Below, piece after piece: positions 36,933 through 45,771 of a stretch of 64,000 bases of DNA. A program made the position numbers and the translations under genes. The notes below the pieces were generated by a model. It worked only from the letters and a program-made list of their open reading frames with translations, had not been told where the DNA came from and did no database searches. The stretch is from Verrucomicrobiaceae bacterium (GTDB lineage: Bacteria > Verrucomicrobiota > Verrucomicrobiia > Verrucomicrobiales > Verrucomicrobiaceae): NCBI GenBank assembly GCA_016713035.1, contig JADJPW010000001.1, forward strand, positions 310,001 to 374,000, given 5' to 3'. Each line of letters starts with the position of its first letter. Positions within the stretch are counted from its first letter, which is position 1.

Positions 36933-38720
36933 ATGCCACCGACCTGCTTCACACGCACGCTCGCCACCGCCACAGCAGCATTCCTCATGCTGCTACTGCC
37001 CGTGCATGCGGCGACGCTGCGCCTCATCATGGAGCCGCAGGCACAGGATCGACCACTAGTCCTCAATGACACACGGCTACGCAGCACCGCTGGTGAGGAG
37101 TGGAGCATCACACGCCTGAGCATGATCCTGAGTGGGCTCTCGCTGCAAAAAGCAGATGGCACCTGGCTGCACCGACCCGATGCCGTGGCGTGGATGAATG
37201 CCGCCACGCAGCGTGATACCTGGGAGCTCACCGCATTGCCCGCAGGGGCTTACACAGCGCTGCGCTTCCACATCGGCCCGCATGCACAGGATGACTCACG
37301 CCCTCCATCCGCATGGGGGCCAGATCATCCGCTGAATCCACGCATCAATGGCCTGCACTGGAGCTGGCAGGGCGGCTTCATCTTTCTAGCGCTGGAGGGC
37401 ATGTGGAAAGGCAACGATGGGAAGTCCAGCGGCTACGCCTACCACCTGGGGAGGGATGCTTTCCGCGCACAAATCACTATACCCTGCGATCTACACCTCC
37501 AGGAAGGCACCACGCAGCAGCGCATCGTGCTCGATGTGGCAGCGATTCTGAAAAACATCCACTTCGCCCGTGATGGCAGCACCACGCACTCACGAGCGGG
37601 CGATCCACTCGCGACGAAGCTGCATGACAATCTGCGCAGTGCCTTCCGCCTGCTAGCGCCAGAGGCCACCGTGGCCACCACGGTGCCCAGAGCAGCCACA
37701 CCGACCAGCGCAGCCGTAAAACTGGATTACGGCAGCTCCTTTCCTCAGCCCAAACTGCCCGCAGATAATCCGCTCACTCCAGCACGCATCGCTTTGGGCC
37801 GCAGACTCTTCGCGGAGAAGAACTTCTCGCGTGATCGCAGCCTCGCCTGCGCCTCCTGCCATGCTGCCGGGGCCGCGCTGAGTGATCCGCGCCGTTTCAG
37901 CATCGGTGTACAGGGCCGTGTGGGAGAGCGCAATGCCATGCCGCTCTTCAATCTCGCGTGGAAGGATGCTTTTTTCTGGGATGGCCGCGCCCCGAGCCTG
38001 CGTGCGCAGGCGCTGATGCCCATCGTCGATCACCGTGAGCTGGATATGAGCCTAGATGCCGTCGTAGCACGCTTGCAGGATGAAAAAAGCTACGAGCAAG
38101 AATTCGCCACCGCCTTTGGCATGCCGGGAATCAGTGCAGAGCGCATCGGGCTCGCGCTGGAGGCCTTCATGCTCACACTCACCTCGCATGACTCCAAGTT
38201 CGACCGTGCGCAGCGTGGCGAGACGAAGCTCACCGCCGATGAGCAACGCGGGTTCGAGCTTTTCATGATGGAGCGTGAGCCACGGCTCGGCACACTAGGC
38301 GCGGACTGCTTTCACTGCCACGGCGGGCCGCTTTTCACCGATCACCAGTTTCGCAACAACGGCCTCCCTTTCACCGATGCGGATACGGGTCGTCACCGCG
38401 TCACGGGTGCAGCGCTGGATCGCGGCACCTTCGCCACGCCCAGCCTGCGCAATATCGCCCTCACCGCGCCCTACATGCATGATGGCCGCTTCTCCACGCT
38501 GGAGCAGGTGCTCGATCATTACAGCGAAGGCGTGCACCGCACCGACACGCTCGATCCAAATCTCGCCAAGCATCCAGACGGCGGCCTGCACCTCACGGCG
38601 GAGGATAAGCGCTGCGTCATCGCCTTTCTGCGCTGCCTCACCGATGATCGCTTTGCCAAATCACCGCAGGCAGTGTTTGAAAACCGTACACAGGCACCAA
38701 AAAAGGCGCCAGCAAAGTAG
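36933..38720 (+). CDS. MbnP-like domain fused to MbnH/MauG-type di-heme peroxidase
   Basis: 595 residues starting with a signal peptide (MPPTCFTRTLATATAAFLML); the ATG at 36933 has AGGA nine bases before it. The first half matches MbnP: RLSMILSGLSLQ, LPAGAYTALRFHIG and the Trp-rich LHWSWQGGFIFLALEGMW. The second half is a di-heme cytochrome c peroxidase/MbnH: CASCH (first heme), GRVGERNAMPLFNLAW, FFWDGRAPSLRAQ, CFHCH (second heme) and the YMHDGRFSTLEQVLDHY block. In known systems MbnH oxidises a tryptophan of MbnP to kynurenine and both lie on separate genes next to copper-related genes; here enzyme and substrate are on one chain. A copper-related role is inferred, supported by the divergent heavy-metal-binding gene. 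Confidence 0.8.
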   Translation: MPPTCFTRTLATATAAFLMLLLPVHAATLRLIMEPQAQDRPLVLNDTRLRSTAGEEWSITRLSMILSGLSLQKADGTWLHRPDAVAWMNAATQRDTWELTALPAGAYTALRFHIGPHAQDDSRPPSAWGPDHPLNPRINGLHWSWQGGFIFLALEGMWKGNDGKSSGYAYHLGRDAFRAQITIPCDLHLQEGTTQQRIVLDVAAILKNIHFARDGSTTHSRAGDPLATKLHDNLRSAFRLLAPEATVATTVPRAATPTSAAVKLDYGSSFPQPKLPADNPLTPARIALGRRLFAEKNFSRDRSLACASCHAAGAALSDPRRFSIGVQGRVGERNAMPLFNLAWKDAFFWDGRAPSLRAQALMPIVDHRELDMSLDAVVARLQDEKSYEQEFATAFGMPGISAERIGLALEAFMLTLTSHDSKFDRAQRGETKLTADEQRGFELFMMEREPRLGTLGADCFHCHGGPLFTDHQFRNNGLPFTDADTGRHRVTGAALDRGTFATPSLRNIALTAPYMHDGRFSTLEQVLDHYSEGVHRTDTLDPNLAKHPDGGLHLTAEDKRCVIAFLRCLTDDRFAKSPQAVFENRTQAPKKAPAK

Positions 38721-38834
38721 CCATCTCGCTCCGCGAGATGAGCTGGACGCGTGGCAAACCCACCGGCTTACAATCTCCGCACATCGTTCATGCTGGCGAA
38801 AGCCTTCCGCTTCATCTCGACGGAGCGAGATGGC
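38720..38834. repeat. Inverted pair of hairpins between convergent genes
   Basis: GCCATCTCGCTCCGCGAGATGAGC at 38720 and, about 90 bases on, GCTTCATCTCGACGGAGCGAGATGGC ending near 38834 are nearly complementary to each other, and each is also a small palindrome (arms CATCTCG/CGAGATG). The arrangement is like paired REP/BIME elements or a short MITE and may also end transcription from both sides. No run of T follows, so it is not a classic intrinsic terminator. Confidence 0.7.
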
Positions 38835-38899
38835 AACATTGCTTCGCTTGATGTTTGCTAGCAGGTTTAAATACACTGCCGTAGCTGCGGCTGGCCGTG

Positions 38900-40204
38900 T
38901 CACACGGGATACTGCCACTCACCACGGTACTCGCGGCGGAGCAGCTTCGCGGCCTCTGCATCGCCGATGATTTGCTCTTTTTCGGCATCCCACCGGATGC
39001 TGCGACCAGCTTTGTAACTGAGCATGCCCAGCATCGGCAGGCATGAGGAGCGGTGCGCACTCTCGATGTCGGCGACAGGCTTGCGGCCCGTCTCGATGGC
39101 TTCGAGGAAGTCCGCCCAGAGCAGAGCGATGTTATGCCCATCTGGCTCCTGGAGCTGATGATTGCCGTGCTTCTCGCCGTCCTTCGCATTGGCAGGATGA
39201 AAGGTCCAACCATCGCGCCAGCCGATGTGGAGCACGCCTTTTTCACCATAGAAGTAGGCACCGATGCCATGCTTCTCGCTGTCATTGCCCGCGAACTTGC
39301 GGTGCTCCCAGACCGCCGTGAAGTTCTCGAACTCAAAGGTCGCCACCTGATGATCTGGCGCATCGGTGGTCTGCTCTTTCTCATTGAGCACTGGGGCACC
39401 GGCGATGTCACGCCCACCCGTGCAGAAGACTGTTTTCGGCCCCTTCTCCCCGCTCCACCAGAGGATCTGATCGAGCCAGTGCACTCCCCAGTCACCCATG
39501 GTGCCATTCGCGTAATCGAGGAAGTTCCGCCAGCCGCCGGGATGCAGCTTGGTATTGAATGGACGTAGCGGCGCAGGGCCGCACCACATATCCCAGTCCA
39601 TGCCCTCCGGCACCTTGCTGTTCGGCTTCGGCTGCTCCAGCCCACCTTTGCTATGCGCAAAGACTCGCACCATGCCCACCTTGCCCACGGCACCGGACTT
39701 CAGGAAGTTCATCGCCTCGACGTGATGCGGCCCGATGCGCCGATGCAGTCCTACTTGCACGACGACTCCTGCCTCGCGTGCCGCTTTCACCATCGCCTGG
39801 CTCTCGCCGATGGTGTGCCCAGTGGGTTTTTCGACCAGCACATGCGCCCCAGCCTTGCATGCAGCGATGGTTTGCAGCGCATGCCAATGATCCGGCGTGG
39901 CAATGATGACGATCTCAGGCTTCTCCTTGGCCAACAGCTCGCGGAAGTCTTGGTAGAGCTTCGGCTCGTCGCCATTGAGGCCATTCACATCATCTCCCGC
40001 GTTCGATGCCACATCCTCATGCACATCACAGAGGCCGCAGACCTTCACCCGCTTCGATGCGATAGCCTCGCGCAAAATATTCATCCCCCACCAGCCCGAG
40101 CCGATCAGAGCGACGCGGTATTTCTTATCCTTATCCGCTCCAAAGATGTGAAAAGCAGGTGCTGCGAGTGCGGCAGTCGTGAGGAAGGTGCGGCGTGAGG
40201 TCAT
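38900..40204 (-). CDS. Tat-exported Gfo/Idh/MocA-family oxidoreductase
   Basis: 434 residues beginning MTSRRTFLTTAALAAPAFHIF, a twin-arginine signal with the Arg pair in SRRTFL. The N-terminal Rossmann fold has VALIGSGWWGMNIL (nucleotide-binding glycine loop), ATPDHWHALQTIAACKAGAHVLVEKP (the EKP dinucleotide-binding signature of the family) and GLHRRIGPHH. The C-terminal domain has GGWRNFLDYANGTMGDWG, HWLDQILWWSG and HNIALLWADFLEAIETGRKP. Such Tat-exported, Verrucomicrobiota/Planctomycetes-type members carry tightly bound NAD(P) and act on sugars or glycosides in the periplasm; the exact substrate is unknown. An upstream in-frame extension to 40417 is not used because the Tat signal begins at 40204. 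Confidence 0.87.
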   Translation of the reverse strand: MTSRRTFLTTAALAAPAFHIFGADKDKKYRVALIGSGWWGMNILREAIASKRVKVCGLCDVHEDVASNAGDDVNGLNGDEPKLYQDFRELLAKEKPEIVIIATPDHWHALQTIAACKAGAHVLVEKPTGHTIGESQAMVKAAREAGVVVQVGLHRRIGPHHVEAMNFLKSGAVGKVGMVRVFAHSKGGLEQPKPNSKVPEGMDWDMWCGPAPLRPFNTKLHPGGWRNFLDYANGTMGDWGVHWLDQILWWSGEKGPKTVFCTGGRDIAGAPVLNEKEQTTDAPDHQVATFEFENFTAVWEHRKFAGNDSEKHGIGAYFYGEKGVLHIGWRDGWTFHPANAKDGEKHGNHQLQEPDGHNIALLWADFLEAIETGRKPVADIESAHRSSCLPMLGMLSYKAGRSIRWDAEKEQIIGDAEAAKLLRREYRGEWQYPV

Positions 40205-40376
40205 GAGTGAAGTGGCGTAACGAGCATGGAACAGCGGAAACAGAAAACCAGCCCCGCGTTTTCTCATGAACGAGGCCCATGGCAAGCCTTTTTCTGCCAC
40301 CCACGCTTTCCCAGCCAAGCACTGACTCGAATCGCACTTCACATCCCTCGAAACATGCGCATTGGTTTTGCTAAGT

Positions 40377-41609
40377 ATGCGCCATTTCTTCCTCACGAGT
40401 CTGCTTCTCCTCTCCACACATCTCCCAGCGTCCGATACGCTGACAGGCAGCGTGATGTGCGGTTATCAGGGCTGGTTCTCCACGCCAGCGGATGGCTCAG
40501 GGCTCGGCTGGCGGCATTACGGTTTTGAAAAGCCCGGTCAGTGCCACATCGACCTCTGGCCGGATGTGAGCGAGCTCGATGCAGATGAAAAAGTGCCCAC
40601 ACCGCTCCTTTTCGCCGATGGCAGTCCCGCGCACGTTTTTAGCTCCGCCAATGCCAAGACCACGCGGCGGCATTTTGACTGGATGCAGCAGCACGGCATC
40701 GACGGCGTGTTTTTGCAGCGATTTGGCTCCGTACTGCGTGATCCACGCTCACGGGCACATGCCGACACGGTGCTGGAAAACGTGCAAAAAGCCGCAGAGG
40801 CCACTGGGAGGACTTTTTGCATCATGTATGACCTCAGTGGCATGCGGGCAGGCGAGATCGACTCCATCGTCATGCAGGACTGGAAGCGGCTGCGCCGCGA
40901 AAAACGCGTCCTAGAGAGTCCTGCGTATCAAAAACATGCCAAAAAGCCCGTGGTGGCCGTGTGGGGCATCGGATTCGGCGATGACCGCGCCTACTCACTC
41001 GATGAATGCCACGCCTTGCTGCGCTTACTCCATGACAATCCCGAGTGGGGCGGCCTCACCGTCATGGCTGGCGTGCCCTGGGGCTGGCGCACACTCGACC
41101 GCGATGCCGCACCCGATGCACGGCTCCATCAAGTACTGGGCAAGGCCGACATCATCAGTCCATGGGCCGTCGGTCGCTATCACGATGAAAAATCCGCCTC
41201 GCACATGATCACCAGCATCCACACCGCCGATGCCGCATGGTGCCAGGCCCGTGGAAAGGACTACCTGCCCGTGATCTTCCCAGGCTTCAGTTGGGCCAAT
41301 CTGATGAAGATGCGCGGCAAAGAGGCCAAGCTCGATCAAGTGCCTCGCCACGGAGGCCGCTTCCTCTGGCATCAGGCCCAGCAGCGTATGCAGTTAGGCT
41401 CACGCATGCTCTACGTGGCCATGTTTGATGAGTTGGACGAAGGCACCGCGATCTTCAAAACCGCCTCCACAGTGCCCGTCGGCACCGTCGGCTTCGTCAC
41501 AGAGCCCACACTGCCATCGGATCACTACCTCTGGCTAACCGGGCAGATCGGCCGCATCCTGCGCGGTGAAATGCCGCTGCCAGATGCCATGCCCGAGCGG
41601 AAACTGTGA
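40377..41609 (+). CDS. Secreted GH71/GH99-like glycoside hydrolase
   Basis: 410 residues with signal peptide MRHFFLTSLLLLSTHLPAS. The N-terminus reads VMCGYQGWFSTPADGSG, HIDLWPDVSELDADE and HFDWMQQHGIDGVFLQRF, the signatures of the GH71/GH99-like family found next to polysaccharide genes in Bacteroidota and Verrucomicrobiota. The centre carries YDLSGMRAGEID, PVVAVWGIGFG and GGLTVMAGVPWGWRT, and the C-terminus QLGSRMLYVAMFDELDEGTAIFK, which is where the family's acidic catalytic residues lie (FDELDEGT). Characterised relatives cleave alpha-mannosides internally, but this subfamily is poorly defined, so the substrate is unknown. It converges with the HpcH/HpaI aldolase gene at 17 bases. Confidence 0.75.
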   Translation: MRHFFLTSLLLLSTHLPASDTLTGSVMCGYQGWFSTPADGSGLGWRHYGFEKPGQCHIDLWPDVSELDADEKVPTPLLFADGSPAHVFSSANAKTTRRHFDWMQQHGIDGVFLQRFGSVLRDPRSRAHADTVLENVQKAAEATGRTFCIMYDLSGMRAGEIDSIVMQDWKRLRREKRVLESPAYQKHAKKPVVAVWGIGFGDDRAYSLDECHALLRLLHDNPEWGGLTVMAGVPWGWRTLDRDAAPDARLHQVLGKADIISPWAVGRYHDEKSASHMITSIHTADAAWCQARGKDYLPVIFPGFSWANLMKMRGKEAKLDQVPRHGGRFLWHQAQQRMQLGSRMLYVAMFDELDEGTAIFKTASTVPVGTVGFVTEPTLPSDHYLWLTGQIGRILRGEMPLPDAMPERKL

Positions 41610-41626
41610 TGGCTGCCACGCGGCAC

Positions 41627-42442
41627 TCAATACGTCTTCCCCGCCGGGATCGCGGCGATGTCACTGCTTTCCGACAAAGCGGTATCGAAGTCTTTCGCAC
41701 ACGCCGCCAGGTGAGAGTGGACCGCACCGAATTCACTCCCATACGCCACGAGGCGTGCCCCCAGAGCGATCAGCGCACGCACATCTGCCAGCGTGCCCAC
41801 AGGGCGCCCCCAGGCCTTGCCATGCTTCACACACGCGGCGTTCAGATTCTTCTGCACCTCGATCATCACCGGATCACTCACCGCAGGTGTGCAGCCCAGC
41901 CGCAGCGAGATGTCACCCGGTCCCAGAAATAACAGATCCACTCCCGGCACCGCCGCGATGGCTTCCACGTTTTCTAGCGCCTGCGGAGTCTCGATTTGCA
42001 CCATGAGAAACGTCTCTCGATTCGCCTGCTCTGTGTAATCCGCAGGCTTCCCGATCCAGTAGTCCGCATCACGCCCACCACCGCAGAAACCACGGTCGCC
42101 CATCGGCGGAAACTTCACTGCCTGCACCAGCGCCCGCGCTTCCTCCGGTGTGCTGACATGCGGGATCATCAATCCAGACGCACCATCCTCCAGCAGGCGG
42201 TAGAGCGCATTTTTCTCTTTCGTCGGTGGACGATACAGGCAGTCGATGTCCGCCGCATGGTGCTGCGCCAGCATGGCATCTGCCTCACGCGGTTCCCAGG
42301 TGCGGTGCTCCGCATCCAGCCAGATACCATCAAAGCCAAAGTGCGCCGCCACCGCCGGGTAAAACATAATCGGATTTCCCAAGCTACAAACACGGGCGAC
42401 TTGCCCAGAGCGGATTTTGGCGAGGATTTTAGAACGGCGCAT
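41627..42442 (-). CDS. HpcH/HpaI-family 2-keto-acid aldolase
   Basis: 271 residues of the class II HpcH/HpaI fold. Landmarks: the first-strand region GFDGIWLDAEHRTWE with a catalytic Asp/Glu-His, an arginine in DCLYRPPTK, GASGLMIPHVSTPEEARALV, the metal-ligand Glu in VQIETPQALENVEAIA, and the Asp in LFLGPGDISLRLG. Family members cleave 2-keto-3-deoxy sugar acids to pyruvate plus an aldehyde with Mg2+ or Mn2+; the sugar acid cannot be told. It follows the SGNH gene by nine bases on the same strand, suggesting these two form a small operon and that the SGNH protein supplies its substrate. The ATG start at 42442 gives family length. Confidence 0.8.
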   Translation of the reverse strand: MRRSKILAKIRSGQVARVCSLGNPIMFYPAVAAHFGFDGIWLDAEHRTWEPREADAMLAQHHAADIDCLYRPPTKEKNALYRLLEDGASGLMIPHVSTPEEARALVQAVKFPPMGDRGFCGGGRDADYWIGKPADYTEQANRETFLMVQIETPQALENVEAIAAVPGVDLLFLGPGDISLRLGCTPAVSDPVMIEVQKNLNAACVKHGKAWGRPVGTLADVRALIALGARLVAYGSEFGAVHSHLAACAKDFDTALSESSDIAAIPAGKTY

Positions 42443-42451
42443 AAAAATGGA

Positions 42452-43678
42452 TTAACGAGAGGTGGATCGGAGATGAGGGGCGAGCCAGTGAGTCAACAAA
42501 TCAGCAGTCGTGGACCTGTCCCCTTCCCTGCGGTCGATCATGTGGAGGTCTTGAGCCTGGATCAACTGCCGAGCGAGCTTTTCATGCGCCATCTGCTCTG
42601 CGGGGAGCTGCGTATTCGTCGCGGAAGGCACCACCACGATCACATCCCACTGCTGCGGCCCGAAACTGAGCGCCAGATTCATCGTCCAGGAGTAATTGGC
42701 ATGAAAAGCCTCCATTTTCCCCACTGGCACAGCACCAGGGATGGCGATGAGCACGAGATCAGGAGCCATCGCTCGCACTTTACCAGCAAAGGCACGGATC
42801 TGCGCCAGCGTCTGTCCCTGCGTCGGCCATGGCGTGACCTGCATGACCGCCTGCGGAAAGGCATGCTGAATCGCCGACGTGATCAGTGTGTCATACGGCG
42901 GCATCGCCAGCACATGGATGGGCCGCCCCTCCGCCAATCGAGCCCGCGTGTGGCGCAGCGCAGGCTCTGGCGGCCCTACACCAGCCAGGGATGTCTTCTG
43001 GCCCGTGATCGTCTGCGCGATCGTCTCGGCAAAGAGCCGATGCCCCGCCATGTTCGGATGGATGTCGTCACTCAGCAGCAGATTCCACGCCGATGTATCC
43101 CGTGCATGCACCGCCTCAAAAGTCGCAAAACAATCTGCCACCGCCAGCGACTCAGACTGCGCCACATCGCGAATTATTTGACTAAACTCCGCCAACCGAG
43201 CCGCTGGGCGCTTTTCAGACGGATAGATGGAGTTCTGCGTGCAGAGGACGACCTCCGCCCCGATGCCGCGACAGCGCAGGATGATCTCACGCAGATGCTT
43301 TTCAAAAGCCACCGCCTGTGTGCCCACGAGGTCATTCATCCCAAACATCACCGTGACCAGATGCGGCCGATGCGACAGCACATCACGTTCCAGGCGCTTC
43401 AAGCCACCAGCAGTGGTATCACCACTGATGCCCGCATTGCGCACACTCACCAGCGCCTGCGGATGGATCTGCTTCAGAGCGATCTCCAGCATCTCCGGGT
43501 AAGCACGCAATCCACCGCTATGATAATAGACCCCCGTGATGCTATCTCCGATGCAAACGATGCGAACCGGCTCTTTGCCAGCGGCAAGGAGCTGCGCCGT
43601 TTTCAGCGGTGCAGCAGGCAGCTGACTCAAGCAAGCCAGCGTGCCTGCGACGAAGATGAGGAGAGTGCGGCAATTCAT
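42452..43678 (-). CDS. Secreted twin SGNH/GDSL hydrolase
   Basis: 408 residues; signal peptide MNCRTLLIFVAGTLACLSQL. The first 215 residues are an active-looking SGNH hydrolase: VCIGDSITGVYYHSG (nucleophile Ser in GDSI), NAGISGDT, MFGMNDLVG (Asn of block III) and the DDIHPNMAGH Asp-His pair. The remaining 190 residues repeat the fold (VLAMPPYDTLI, PDLVLIAIPGAVPVG, WDVIVVVPS) but lack the GDS serine and the DxxH motif, so they look like a second, inactive copy. Such enzymes remove acyl groups from polysaccharides. An in-frame TTG six bases upstream could also start it. It is the upstream gene of a pair with the aldolase. Confidence 0.8.
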   Translation of the reverse strand: MNCRTLLIFVAGTLACLSQLPAAPLKTAQLLAAGKEPVRIVCIGDSITGVYYHSGGLRAYPEMLEIALKQIHPQALVSVRNAGISGDTTAGGLKRLERDVLSHRPHLVTVMFGMNDLVGTQAVAFEKHLREIILRCRGIGAEVVLCTQNSIYPSEKRPAARLAEFSQIIRDVAQSESLAVADCFATFEAVHARDTSAWNLLLSDDIHPNMAGHRLFAETIAQTITGQKTSLAGVGPPEPALRHTRARLAEGRPIHVLAMPPYDTLITSAIQHAFPQAVMQVTPWPTQGQTLAQIRAFAGKVRAMAPDLVLIAIPGAVPVGKMEAFHANYSWTMNLALSFGPQQWDVIVVVPSATNTQLPAEQMAHEKLARQLIQAQDLHMIDRREGDRSTTADLLTHWLAPHLRSTSR

Positions 43679-43899
43679 GAACAACTCATCATACGGCCCA
43701 CCGAGCCCATTTCACCCAGTGGAATCGCAATCAGTAATCAGTAGCAAGCTTCTAAATTTACCTGGCAGTATAGCGGCATTCAGTTGCCTTCATTCTGTTG
43801 CCAATCTGCCAATGAGATTTCACAAAAGATGAACCCTGGGCGTGTAACTTACTTTGAAGGTCCTGCCGCCGACTTTCGTGAGGCAGTGATGCATGGTCT

Positions 43900-44996
43900 T
43901 CAGGGCTGCTTCAGCCAATCGAGGGTGATGCGGCGTATGCGGAGGCGGTTGAGGGCACCGACTTTGCTGTCGCCGGCGCAGTAGCCGATGAGCATAGCAT
44001 CACCGATGAAGTGGATGGCGGTGTAGTGGTAGAGACCGTCGGGGTCGCTTTCGATGAGTTTGCGCTGCGGCCAGGTTTTGCCGCCGTCGGTGGAGAGGGC
44101 GGCGACGAAGGGATTGCGCTTTTTGGCGGGAATGGGAACTGGCCGGAGTGATCGTTGAAGATGGCGAGCAGGTCGCTGCTGCCGGGCAGGCGCTTGATGC
44201 TGGCGGGACCGTTGGGGGATTTGAGTTCGGTGGGTTCGGGTGGGGTGAAGGTCTTGCCCGCATCGGTGGAGCGGAAGCCGTATTGCGTGCCCTGATCGGT
44301 GCGGGACCAGGAGAAGAGGCTGCCATCGGCGAGTTCGACGACGCCGGGCTCTTGCAGACCGCTGCCACTGCGCACGGGCATGGCCCACCAGCTTGAGGAT
44401 TCGGTCCAGGTGCTGCCTTCATCATCGGAATAGAGCCAGGTGGCGATGGCGCGTGCGTCCCAGGATTTGCTGGTGTGCGGATCGGTGCCGCGTGAGCGGT
44501 GAAAGGCGAGCGGGACGATGAGGCGGCCTTTGCTGGTCTGGATGACGCGGTCGTTGTTTAAGACGAAGTAACCTGGCGCTTGCTGGATGAGCTGGGGCTC
44601 GGTCCAGGTCTCGCCGTCATCGGTGGAGAGGCGCATGTGCGGGCGGCAGTCGATCCAACTGTTTTTGATGCAGTAAAACATGGCCAGCTTGCCACTGGCG
44701 AGGCGCAGCAGCGACACGCTCATCACATTGTTACCGCCTGTGTTTTCCACCACGGTGACAGGCGGGCTCCAGGTGCGGCCTTGATCGTCCGAATGGATGC
44801 GCACGAGGCGTGCGGGGCTCTCATCGGCATTGCCACCGTAGAACTGCGAGTAGATGAAGATGACGCGACCAGAGGCCAGCGTGGCAAAGGAGCCTTCGGA
44901 GTTACGCGGATGCTCTTTGGAGGGCTCGACATTGAGCGTGACGAGGCTTTCGGCGTGGGCAGAGAGGGTGAGGAGGAGAAAAAAGAGGGCTTTCAT
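43900..44996 (-). CDS. Secreted exo-alpha-sialidase (BNR repeat) family protein, frameshifted
   Basis: Signal peptide MKALFFLLLTLSAHAES at 44996, then a six-blade propeller with Asp-box/BNR repeats (SDDQGRTWSPP, STDDGETWTEP, SDDEGSTWTES, STDAGKTFTPP and, after the frame change, STDGGKTWPQR). The frame changes at about 44119-44135, where minus-strand CATTCCCGCCAAAAAGCG should probably read CCCGGCC; one missing G would join HSGQFPFP to AKKRNPFVAAL and the protein would end IRRITLDWLKQP at 43900, 365 residues. Family members cleave terminal sialic acid or related sugars, but many Verrucomicrobiota homologues with BNR repeats act on other substrates. It is the last gene of the eight-gene operon, 13 bases after an SDR gene. 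Confidence 0.75.
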
Positions 44997-45009
44997 GCCA
45001 AACATACGT

Positions 45010-45771
45010 TCACCACACCGTCCATCCACCATCGACGGCGAGATTTTGACCCGTGATGAAGGTGGAAGCATCGCTGAGGAGAAAAGCGACAGCTCCAGCG
45101 ATTTCGGGCGACTGACCGACACGGCCCAGAGGCACCTTTTTCGAGAGCCTTTCGATGAAGGCGGGCTGTTGAACCTGAATCGTCGGATTGGGGAAAGGGC
45201 CAGGGCTAATGGCATTGCAGCGCACGCCGCTTTTACCGTAATGAACGGCAAGGTAGCGCGTGAGCTGCTGGATGCCCGCTTTGCCGACGCCGTATTCGAC
45301 AGGATTGGGGTTCATCGGGGCCTGGTAAATATGCGGATCAGGCGAGACGCTGCCATACATGCTGGAAAAGAGCACCAGGCTGCCGCTACCGCGCTCCGCC
45401 ATGGCATTGCCGATGGCGCGGGCGAACGTGAAGGTGGCGGTGAGGTTGCCGTGGTTCGCGTGATCGAACTCGGCAGCGGTGAGTTCATCAAATTTCTTCG
45501 CCGTGGAGGCATACGTCATCACCACCAGGCCATGCGGCACGCCACGAGCAGCGATTTGATCCGCGATGAACTTTTCGAGCGCTACAGTGTCCGCCGCATC
45601 AAGATCAGCAGCGGTCACGTTCGGAGCATTTTGAGCCTTTCCGGGCAGATCTGCGCACAAAACGGTCGCGCCGAGCTGTGTGAGTATTTTGACCACTTCC
45701 TGGCCCAGATAGCCTGCGCCGCCGATGACCCAGATGTCGCGATTTGGCAGTGAAAAGGGCGTTTCGCTCAT
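45010..45771 (-). CDS. SDR-family NAD(P)-dependent oxidoreductase
   Basis: 253 residues. The nucleotide loop is VIGGAGYLGQEV, the catalytic triad is seen as Ser in LVLFSSMYGS and Tyr-x3-Lys in VEYGVGKAGI, and the C-terminus has the usual AGAVAFLLSDASTFITGQNLAVDGGW. The GGAGYLG loop is shifted from the typical TGxxxGxG, so dinucleotide preference cannot be stated. It oxidises or reduces a hydroxyl/keto group, probably on a sugar given neighbours. It overlaps the preceding SDR gene by four bases (ATGA), and the sialidase-like gene starts 13 bases after it, so it is translated within the operon. Confidence 0.83.
   Translation of the reverse strand: MSETPFSLPNRDIWVIGGAGYLGQEVVKILTQLGATVLCADLPGKAQNAPNVTAADLDAADTVALEKFIADQIAARGVPHGLVVMTYASTAKKFDELTAAEFDHANHGNLTATFTFARAIGNAMAERGSGSLVLFSSMYGSVSPDPHIYQAPMNPNPVEYGVGKAGIQQLTRYLAVHYGKSGVRCNAISPGPFPNPTIQVQQPAFIERLSKKVPLGRVGQSPEIAGAVAFLLSDASTFITGQNLAVDGGWTVW

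Noticed and set aside
38722..38740. Intrinsic terminator after the MbnP-MbnH gene
   Set aside because: The hairpin is short and has no T-run; its mirror copy nearby makes a repeat element more likely.
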